NCBI GenBank assembly: GCA_018364485.1
Contig: JAGZLX010000011.1
Span: forward strand, 1 to 32,818
Direction: 5' to 3'
DNA length: 32,818 nt
DNA from: Granulicatella adiacens
GTDB taxonomy: Bacteria > Bacillota > Bacilli > Lactobacillales > Aerococcaceae
Shown in pieces: positions 16,932 to 23,264 of the stretch. Under the pieces are notes generated by a model, which was not told the DNA's origin, did not search any database, and was given only the letters and a program-made list of their open reading frames with translations. Every line of letters begins with the position of its first letter. Position 1 is the stretch's first letter. The position numbers and the translations under genes are program-made.

Positions 16932-17261
16932 ATGAAAAAGATGGATGAAATGGACAGAGATATTCAGTTGCGTTCTGAGGCGTGGGGCTATAAAACAGCG
17001 CTTTTGGGTTTATGTGCATGGACAGGATTTAATATCTATCAAGCACTTGTTGGTGGTGGCAAACTTGAAATGCTTCCTTGCTTAATTTTGCTCTTATCTG
17101 TAAGTGTGCAAGGATTTGCTCAAACCGCAATGAAACGCAATATGATTGCTGGTGATGAAGAGTATAAAGAACCAAATAAACTTGTTCAAGGAGTCATTCT
17201 AGCAGTTGTCACTGTTATCGTAGTATTGGCTGTTGGCGTTTATTTTTTTCAGAAAGCGTGA
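16932..17261 (+). CDS. Small membrane protein paired with an XRE regulator
   Basis: A 109-residue protein with a charged N terminus (KKMDEMDRDIQLRSEAWGY), three hydrophobic segments (about 21-40, 47-63, 85-106) and a cytosolic-looking loop AMKRNMIAGDEEYKEPNK. This architecture is common for small membrane proteins encoded directly upstream of a short XRE repressor in Firmicutes; NCBI pipelines give such proteins DUF names, and I cannot assign the exact family. The start is the ATG with GGAGGA 9 bases upstream; an earlier in-frame ATG at 16863 lies inside the promoter. It is 6 bp upstream of the regulator gene and shares its promoter. Confidence 0.8.
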   Translation: MKKMDEMDRDIQLRSEAWGYKTALLGLCAWTGFNIYQALVGGGKLEMLPCLILLLSVSVQGFAQTAMKRNMIAGDEEYKEPNKLVQGVILAVVTVIVVLAVGVYFFQKA

Positions 17262-17267
17262 TGGCAT

Positions 17268-17462
17268 ATGAAAAATAATATTAAACAGCTAAGAAAAGCA
17301 GCAGGATTGCGACAAGAGGATATGGCAAAAACGTTGGGTGTAAGCAGACAGACCATTATTGCCATTGAGAATGATAAATATAATCCTACCCTTGAACTTG
17401 CGATGAAGATTGCAAGGTTACTCCAGCTAAATGTTGAAGAGATTTTTGTGTTAGAGGACTAA
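17268..17462 (+). CDS. XRE-family transcriptional regulator (64 aa)
   Basis: A minimal Cro/CI-type helix-turn-helix protein: KQLRKAAGLRQEDMAKTLGV, SRQTIIAIENDKYNPTLELA and a short C-terminal helix NVEEIFVLED. Proteins of this size and sequence usually repress their own operon. It begins 6 bp after the membrane protein gene with only a weak ribosome site, so translation is probably coupled. The paired palindromes at 16835-16903 are the obvious binding sites. A terminator follows about 30 bp after the stop. Confidence 0.9.
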   Translation: MKNNIKQLRKAAGLRQEDMAKTLGVSRQTIIAIENDKYNPTLELAMKIARLLQLNVEEIFVLED

Positions 17463-17493
17463 AAAGACATAACTGAATACTCAATAAATGAAG

Positions 17494-17530
17494 AGAGATT
17501 CCTATTTGTGGGGGAATCTCTTTTTTTTTT
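17494..17530 (+). terminator. Terminator of the XRE operon
   Basis: A 9-bp stem (17494-17502 with 17513-17521) followed by a run of ten T residues. Confidence 0.88.
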
Positions 17531-17636
17531 GTAAAATCCATAAAAAAAGCTGTTTAAAACGCGGGATAGTAGTGGTAAAATGTAGGTGAAAAAATTGTAG
17601 CTTGTAGTATGGTTTCTTTAATAATGAGGTGAGAAC

Positions 17637-18140
17637 ATGTACTTAAAAAGTGATCAAGATAATCATCAAAAACTACCGACTTATGGAGCAGCACGTTACC
17701 TATACATAAGTATGCTTGTGCTGAATTTAACGGGGTTGCTGCTGAGTCAGTCAGTACTCCAGAGTGGACTGTTAACGGGTGGATTCAGAGATTTATTTTA
17801 TCTAGTGGGATTCCTCTTAATGATTATTGCAGCGAGAATTCAGTGGCTCTGCGGAGTGAAGTCGTTTATTAGCATAAGTATCCAAACTATGGAATTCAAG
17901 ACAACAGGAATTTACGCGCGCACTCGCAATCCAATTTACTTTTCGTGGTGGCTCAGCAGCATCGGGATTACCCTAACCATGCATAATGTGTGGTTGCTGA
18001 TTCTGATTCCGATTCAGTGGGTAATAATAACCGTCGTGATTCGTAATACCGAGGAAAAATGGCTTTATGAAATATACGGTGAGGCCTATAAGGACTATTG
18101 CGCGAGAGTGAATCGATGGTTTCCGCTCAAGAAAATTTGA
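17637..18140 (+). CDS. Isoprenylcysteine/phospholipid methyltransferase-like membrane protein
   Basis: A 167-residue membrane protein with about four hydrophobic segments. The second half has the pattern of the ICMT/PEMT superfamily of integral membrane methyltransferases: TTGIYARTRNPIYFSWWL, then RNTEEKWLYEIYGEAYKDYC and RVNRWFP near the C terminus. These residues form the S-adenosylmethionine pocket in the family; the methyl acceptor in bacteria is generally unknown. The start is the ATG preceded by GAGGTGAG. It lies 39 bp upstream of the metallo-beta-lactamase-fold gene and no terminator separates them, so co-transcription is likely. Confidence 0.8.
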   Translation: MYLKSDQDNHQKLPTYGAARYLYISMLVLNLTGLLLSQSVLQSGLLTGGFRDLFYLVGFLLMIIAARIQWLCGVKSFISISIQTMEFKTTGIYARTRNPIYFSWWLSSIGITLTMHNVWLLILIPIQWVIITVVIRNTEEKWLYEIYGEAYKDYCARVNRWFPLKKI

Positions 18141-18179
18141 TTTTAGAATCGCCAAGACAAAAAAATCAAGGTGAGAGCG

Positions 18180-19043
18180 ATGGCGAAAAAGGATTCTTTA
18201 AAGCAACAAAAGTTCATGTCGTTTATGTTTAGAGGAAAGGAAATTTTCAAACCACTAAACACGGGCCATATCGACGAAAGAGTAAGTTGTATCCGAGAAT
18301 ATGTGGCCAATATTTACTTTTACACCAAAGACGGCTACACAATTATGATTGATGCTGGGTATAACTATGACAGACTTGCCGAGAAGATGCGATGGCTCGA
18401 TATTCGACCGGAAAGTATCAACGAGATTCTCATTACGCACCAGGATACGGATCACGTTGGAGCGATTGAAGTGGATAGCCAAGGGTTGTTTAAAAAGGCA
18501 AAGATATATGTGGGCCGTGTGGAGAATGACTACTTGGAAGGCCGAGTTCGTCGTAAAGTGTACTGGGGACTGTATAAACTTCCTCAAGTGCATATCGAAA
18601 ATGACAAAACATTGATAGAAGATGGGGAGATTTTCTATATTCACGATATTAAAATCGAAGCCTTCCTTGTGCCTGGTCATACGTGGGGACATATAGTGTA
18701 TTTAATCGATGATGCGTATTTGTTTACCGGAGACACGATTTGGTTTGGTGCGGACGGTGGGTATGCGTTTTTAAACACGCTCGCAGAAGATAGAAAATTA
18801 CAAAGTGTATCGTTGAAACGACTAGAAGAAAAGCTCAGAAAGAGAAATCTTTCGCTAAAAATCATTACAGGTCATACTGGATGGACAGATGACTTTGAAT
18901 TTGCATTTCGCCATGTGGATGAAATCTGCAATGCCTTGAAGCGCAAACCGAAAGTGCAAGATCCGAAAGCTCCATTTGATGGGTTCGATGAAAGTGACGA
19001 TACCGAGGAAAAAGCAAGAACGGTAATTCTTGAAAAATGTTAA
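18180..19043 (+). CDS. Metallo-beta-lactamase-fold hydrolase
   Basis: A 287-residue MBL-fold protein. Metal ligands are complete: HQDTDH at 87-92 (H87, D89, D91, H92), H167 (VPGHTWGH), D185 (FTGDTIW) and H232 (ITGHTGW). No substrate-specific domain is attached, and the charged C-terminal tail (DESDDTEEKAR) is not informative. Glyoxalase II-like, lactonase-like or other hydrolase activity is possible. The start is the ATG with AAGGTG six bases upstream; a GTG three codons earlier overlaps this ribosome site and is less likely. Confidence 0.85.
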   Translation: MAKKDSLKQQKFMSFMFRGKEIFKPLNTGHIDERVSCIREYVANIYFYTKDGYTIMIDAGYNYDRLAEKMRWLDIRPESINEILITHQDTDHVGAIEVDSQGLFKKAKIYVGRVENDYLEGRVRRKVYWGLYKLPQVHIENDKTLIEDGEIFYIHDIKIEAFLVPGHTWGHIVYLIDDAYLFTGDTIWFGADGGYAFLNTLAEDRKLQSVSLKRLEEKLRKRNLSLKIITGHTGWTDDFEFAFRHVDEICNALKRKPKVQDPKAPFDGFDESDDTEEKARTVILEKC

Positions 19044-19056
19044 ATGAATACAATCT

Positions 19057-19089
19057 CTAGCCAGTAGCATGTCTACTGGTTAGTTTTTT
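19057..19089 (+). terminator. Terminator after the MBL-fold gene
   Basis: An 11-bp stem (19057-19067 with 19073-19083, one G-T pair), five-base loop and six T residues. Confidence 0.88.
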
Positions 19090-19104
19090 GTAAAAAAACC
19101 AAAA

Positions 19105-19120
19105 GTAGCATATATGCTAC
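19105..19120. repeat. 16-bp perfect palindrome in the guaA upstream region
   Basis: GTAGCATATATGCTAC, with A-rich flank left and T-containing flank right. It sits 16 bp after the terminator and about 245 bp before guaA. The half-site TGTARCATATA recurs in the 50-bp palindrome at 31703-31752. It could be a protein-binding site or a remnant of a terminator. Confidence 0.5.
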
Positions 19121-19208
19121 ATTTCAAAAAATAAAAACACAATTTTTGAGCGTGATGTCAACAGCTAGAAACATTGATTTAACAATATTTTTGAAGGTCG
19201 CGTTGAGT

Positions 19209-19220
19209 GAGTGTACACTC
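19209..19220. promoter_or_regulatory. 12-bp palindrome GAGTGTACACTC upstream of guaA
   Basis: A perfect dyad directly followed by TATATACTAA, which could be a -10 region. It resembles a repressor site, but no gene starts just downstream; guaA begins 145 bp further on. An orphan promoter, or a distal operator for guaA, is possible. Confidence 0.4.
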
Positions 19221-19279
19221 TATATACTAATTTATATATCCGAATGAAAGCTTGGTGTGACGCGGAAAACAGGCCTAAA

Positions 19280-19292
19280 AAATCCGAACAAA
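19280..19292 (+). promoter_or_regulatory. PurBox-like site upstream of guaA
   Basis: The sequence around CCGAAC at 19284-19289 matches 12 of 13 positions of the AWWWCCGAACWWT PurBox known from lactococcal purine genes. A weaker match (CCGAAT at 19240-19245) lies 44 bp upstream. With guaA just downstream, control by a PurR-type protein is plausible but not proven. Confidence 0.4.
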
Positions 19293-19326
19293 AAATTCAT
19301 TTTTTTAAGTAATTTTCGTGCTTTTC

Positions 19327-19335
19327 TGTTACAAT
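19327..19335 (+). promoter_or_regulatory. guaA extended -10 promoter
   Basis: TGTTACAAT, a TGn-extended -10, ends 30 bp before the guaA start. The -35 region is poor, consistent with an activated promoter. No purine riboswitch fold is visible between here and the ATG. Confidence 0.55.
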
Positions 19336-19365
19336 GAAAAAGAACTAAAACTAAGGAGGCCTCTT

Positions 19366-20919
19366 ATGACAGCTCAAACCACTTCATTAGAAAAGATTAT
19401 CGTGCTCGACTTCGGCAGTCAGTACAATCAGTTGATTACGCGTCGTATTCGTGAATTCGGTGTGTTCAGCGAGTTGCTACATAACGACATTACAGCCGAA
19501 GAAATTAAGGCACATGGCAACGTAAAAGGGATTATTTTCTCCGGGGGGCCACATAGCGTTTATGCAGAGGATGCTTTTACCGTGGATCCTGCGATCTTTG
19601 AATTGGGAATTCCAGTGCTCGGGATTTGCTACGGGATGCAACTGACAACGCATCTGTTCGGTGGGACGGTAGAATCGTCTACAACGCGTGAATATGGTTC
19701 TGCGAAAGTCGATGTCTTTAACACGGCTTCAGGCATTTTCAAAGGGTTAGCTGAAGAGGAAGAGGTACTCATGAGCCACGGCGACCGTATTACTGCGATT
19801 CCGGAAGGGTTTAGCGTGACGGCTTCGAATGCGCACACGCCATTTGCGGCTTTTGAAAACCAAGAACGTCGCATTTACGGCGTACAGTTCCACCCAGAAG
19901 TGCGCCACAGTATTCACGGAAACGACATGCTTCGTAACTTCGTGTTCGATATTTGTGGAGCAACTGGCGACTGGTCAATGGACAGCTTTATTGAAATGGA
20001 AATTGCGAAAATCCGCGAAAAAGTGGGCCATAAGAAAGTCTTGCTTGGTCTCTCTGGAGGAGTAGACTCTAGTGTCGTTGGGGTACTCTTGCAAAAAGCA
20101 ATCGGTGACCAACTTATCTGTATTTTCGTAGACCACGGTTTGCTTCGTAAAGGGGAAGGCGACCAAGTGATGGAGAGCCTTTCTGGTAAATTTGGTCTCA
20201 ATATTATCCGCGTGAACGCTCAAGAACGTTTCCTATCGAAACTAAAAGGTGTAAGCGACCCTGAACAAAAACGAAAAATTATCGGAAATGAGTTCGTGTA
20301 CGTATTCGACGACGAAGCGGCAAAACTTACAGACGTGGATTTTCTTGCGCAAGGAACGCTTTACACAGACATTATCGAATCCGGAACGAAAACAGCGCAA
20401 ACCATCAAGTCTCACCATAACGTAGGGGGACTTCCAGAGGACATGCAATTCGAGCTCATCGAACCTTTGAACACGCTCTTCAAAGATGAAGTACGTGCAC
20501 TTGGAACAGCGCTTGGCATGCCAGACTCTATCGTATGGCGCCAACCATTCCCAGGACCAGGACTTGGAATCCGCGTGCTTGGAGAAGTGACCGAAGAAAA
20601 ACTTGAAATCGTCCGCGAATCTGATGCCATCTTACGCGAAGAAATCGCCAAAAACGGCCTCGAACGCGACGTATGGCAATACTTCACGGTTCTTCCAGGA
20701 ATCCGCAGCGTTGGGGTGATGGGAGACGGCAGAACGTATGACTACACGATTGGCATCCGTGCCGTAACGAGTATCGACGGCATGACGAGTGACTTCGCTC
20801 GCATCCCTTGGGAAGTCTTGCAAACGATCAGTGCCCGTATCGTCAACGAAGTAGCCCACGTCAACCGCGTCGTCTACGATATCACGAGCAAACCGCCCGC
20901 TACAATAGAGTGGGAGTAA
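19366..20919 (+). CDS. guaA: GMP synthase (glutamine-hydrolysing)
   Basis: A 517-residue two-domain enzyme converting XMP to GMP. The class I glutamine amidotransferase domain has C88 (GICYGMQ), H176 and E178 (FHPEV). The ATP-pyrophosphatase domain has the P-loop SGGVDSS at 230-236, and the C-terminal dimerisation domain ends in the conserved KPPATIEWE. The start is the ATG with GGAGG 6 bases upstream. The 3' end of guaA is a documented integration site for genomic islands in many bacteria. Here the reading frame is intact and an AT-rich defence island begins right after its terminator. Confidence 0.98.
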   Translation: MTAQTTSLEKIIVLDFGSQYNQLITRRIREFGVFSELLHNDITAEEIKAHGNVKGIIFSGGPHSVYAEDAFTVDPAIFELGIPVLGICYGMQLTTHLFGGTVESSTTREYGSAKVDVFNTASGIFKGLAEEEEVLMSHGDRITAIPEGFSVTASNAHTPFAAFENQERRIYGVQFHPEVRHSIHGNDMLRNFVFDICGATGDWSMDSFIEMEIAKIREKVGHKKVLLGLSGGVDSSVVGVLLQKAIGDQLICIFVDHGLLRKGEGDQVMESLSGKFGLNIIRVNAQERFLSKLKGVSDPEQKRKIIGNEFVYVFDDEAAKLTDVDFLAQGTLYTDIIESGTKTAQTIKSHHNVGGLPEDMQFELIEPLNTLFKDEVRALGTALGMPDSIVWRQPFPGPGLGIRVLGEVTEEKLEIVRESDAILREEIAKNGLERDVWQYFTVLPGIRSVGVMGDGRTYDYTIGIRAVTSIDGMTSDFARIPWEVLQTISARIVNEVAHVNRVVYDITSKPPATIEWE

Positions 20920-20934
20920 TAATGTATCTTACAG

Positions 20935-20970
20935 AAAGCCTAGAGACAATGAGTTTCTAGGCTTTAATTA
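20935..20970 (+). terminator. guaA terminator
   Basis: A 10-bp stem (20935-20944 with 20956-20965) and 11-base loop. The tail is TTTAATTA, so the T-tract is modest. Confidence 0.7.
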
Positions 20971-21195
20971 AAATAATAACAAGATTTTAGCAATAAAAAG
21001 ACATTCTAAAAGAGATAGTGTGAAAAAGCGAATTATAGTCTACTAATTCTTAAGAAGTTAGTATAAAATTACAGTAGATTGATTTTTAATGCAAAAAATC
21101 TTCTAAATTAAGAAGGAAGTAAATTTTGATAGCATAGAAGGAAGATTAGATTAATAACTATAGTTGTAAAAATATATACATTACTGGAGGCTTAC

Positions 21196-22539
21196 GTGGT
21201 TAGTTTAAAAGCAAATCTATCTAGAAATGCCACTCCTAGTTGGAGTGGATATATTCATCAAGGTAAAGTGGGTTTTTTAGTTGCGTTAAGGGAAATTAAA
21301 GAAAGTATAATTAAAAAAGAAAAAAATTATCTGAATTTTGCTATTCGATACGAAAATGCAGAAGATTTTGACATTGTTGACGATAAAGGTAATGTGATAT
21401 CTAGACATCAAGTGAAAGCCTACATTGCTGGTGATGAAAGAGAAGATTATTCTGAAATATTTAAAATCCAAAAAAGAGGATTTAATAAACAAAAAGAGAT
21501 AATAACAAAAAAAGGTTTTCAAATTCATAGTTTTGATGGTAGAGGAAATATTATAAAAGTAGAAGTTCCACCTAATAAAAGGTTTTTACATGTAGTGTGT
21601 GCAGTAAAAGATTTCAATTTATCAAGACAGCAGTATAGGAATAAATATAAAAATCGAGATAAATATACTCCTAATAATTCAAGGGTAAAATTATATATTT
21701 ATGATAGAAAAAATAAAATTACATTCTGCCCAATTTCAGAAGAAACAAACGATAAAATAAAGGAATACTGTAAGAAAGAAATAGAAGAGATATTAGCTTT
21801 AAACAGTAACGTGCTAAAAGATGATGACGTTCATTTAGAACGAGTATATTTATATTATGTTGGTGCATTATTAGATGCCAGTATTGGAAAGGCGCATAAA
21901 AACAAATTATACCCTGAAATTTATTTTAGCGATATATTAAATCTTATTCAAACAGTAATAAAAGAGGATCCAGTAATTAAAATGAAGAACACATTAATTT
22001 ATAGCTGGGAAAAGTATCATTCTGAAAATGAAAAAAATGTTAACAAAAGCGTTTTTGATAGTATGGATTGCGTTATTAAAGAAATTATAGGACTGTCTAA
22101 AGAAGAGTTTGTAAAAGTAGTTAGAATGCTTCTACCCCAAGAAAGTGAGGGGGCGGATTTCACCCTATTATTTACAACAACGCTTTTAGAAAACATATTT
22201 TATGAACTATTGCAAAAAGTCCAGAAGTATCCATTTGAGACTTATAGCTATAAAGATAACAGTAATAAAAGTTACAGAATTTCGTTGATTGATATAAACA
22301 ATAATTCAGCGAAAATTAGTACCCTAGTAGAAAAATTAATTAGAAATAAAGAATTTATAAAGGCAACATTTGATAGAGATTTTTTAATTAATAGAACCAT
22401 TAATGGGACAATTTTAGATGACCCAATTATTGGAATGGAAGATATCACAAAGGATAAAAATAATATTTTTAAACCAAATATGAGTTTTATTAGTGTTGAC
22501 AAAGCGATAACTGAAATTGTGAATGTATGGGAGGGGTAG
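21196..22539 (+). CDS. ABC-3C system effector: nuclease-like N terminus with C-terminal helical region
   Basis: A 447-residue protein encoded first in the cassette. The N terminus (WSGYIHQGKVGFLVALREI at 16-34) and the following ED-x-D (56-59) and HQVKA (71-75) fit the PD-(D/E)xK-like restriction-endonuclease topology seen in DUF4297/Cap4-type effectors: helix with YxxQ, acidic pair, then Q-V-K. The long C-terminal half is helical and would match the shared C-terminal domain of ABC-three-component effectors, but I cannot verify this by eye. The start is GTG with GGAGG five bases upstream. Gene order effector, middle component, ABC ATPase supports the assignment. Predicted to cleave DNA once the ATPase detects infection. 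Confidence 0.7.
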   Translation: MVSLKANLSRNATPSWSGYIHQGKVGFLVALREIKESIIKKEKNYLNFAIRYENAEDFDIVDDKGNVISRHQVKAYIAGDEREDYSEIFKIQKRGFNKQKEIITKKGFQIHSFDGRGNIIKVEVPPNKRFLHVVCAVKDFNLSRQQYRNKYKNRDKYTPNNSRVKLYIYDRKNKITFCPISEETNDKIKEYCKKEIEEILALNSNVLKDDDVHLERVYLYYVGALLDASIGKAHKNKLYPEIYFSDILNLIQTVIKEDPVIKMKNTLIYSWEKYHSENEKNVNKSVFDSMDCVIKEIIGLSKEEFVKVVRMLLPQESEGADFTLLFTTTLLENIFYELLQKVQKYPFETYSYKDNSNKSYRISLIDINNNSAKISTLVEKLIRNKEFIKATFDRDFLINRTINGTILDDPIIGMEDITKDKNNIFKPNMSFISVDKAITEIVNVWEG

Positions 22540-22544
22540 TTAGC

Positions 22545-23264
22545 ATGAAGGAATTGATAACGACTTTTTTGGAAAGTAATAATTTTAATAGAATTGAAGA
22601 TACGGATATTAATTTATTTACTAATAGGTTAAAATCAGAGTATTTTATTATCCACGAAAATAGTGTGGAAGAATTAGTAAATTATTTTAATTTGGAAAAA
22701 AGTAATGCTGTTATTGAAAGATTTACGACTTTAACAACGAGTAAAAGACTTGAAAATATAAAAAAAAATACCACTATGTTCATATTAGTTGAAGTAGATA
22801 ATTTAAAACAATCTTTTAAGGATGAAAGAATTCAAAAATCTATTTTATTAATAGAAGAGGATTTTTATTATTTCAGAAAGTTTGTCATTTTATACACCGC
22901 AGAAGGAAGGGAAGAATTGAAGGGAATAACAAACAATGAGGCTTTAGTGGAGGTGTTAGAAAAAGATTTTTTAAAATTTGAGAATGATATGTTTTTTTCT
23001 GAGAGTTATTTTATAGCTATGGAACTAGGAGTAAAAATGCCTTTTTTCGTTCTTCCGAGAAGAGAAAGTGTGTATCAAACTATAGAACAACAATTTGAAA
23101 ATATCGAAAAAGAAAAAAAAGATGACATTTTAATAAACTGGTATTCTAATGTTTTAACAAATGACGAAAGAAAAAATATAATATCGGATACATTAACTGA
23201 TTATGAAAATGATAGTGATATAATTATTGATTTAATTGAGAATTTAACAGTGGGAGGTTTTTAA
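22545..23264 (+). CDS. ABC-3C system middle component (probably MC1-like)
   Basis: A 239-residue acidic, soluble protein. It has no catalytic motif I can name. Two strand-like segments, TTMFILVEVDNL and the IEEDFYYFRKFVILY stretch, are of the kind found in the MC1 type of middle component, and the C terminus is acidic. The start is the ATG with GGGAGGGG 8 bases upstream, formed at the end of the effector gene; an ATG six codons earlier lies within that site. It is 5 bp from the effector gene, and its stop overlaps the ATPase start in TAATG, so all three are one translational unit. The name rests mostly on position. Confidence 0.6.
   Translation: MKELITTFLESNNFNRIEDTDINLFTNRLKSEYFIIHENSVEELVNYFNLEKSNAVIERFTTLTTSKRLENIKKNTTMFILVEVDNLKQSFKDERIQKSILLIEEDFYYFRKFVILYTAEGREELKGITNNEALVEVLEKDFLKFENDMFFSESYFIAMELGVKMPFFVLPRRESVYQTIEQQFENIEKEKKDDILINWYSNVLTNDERKNIISDTLTDYENDSDIIIDLIENLTVGGF

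Noticed and set aside
19244..19312. 22-codon reading frame before guaA
   Set aside because: No ribosome site, overlaps both PurBox-like sites, and ends before the guaA promoter.
19120..19365. Possible purine riboswitch upstream of guaA
   Set aside because: No three-way-junction fold or conserved loop bases of the purine aptamer between the mapped promoter and the ATG; the leader is only about 25 bases.
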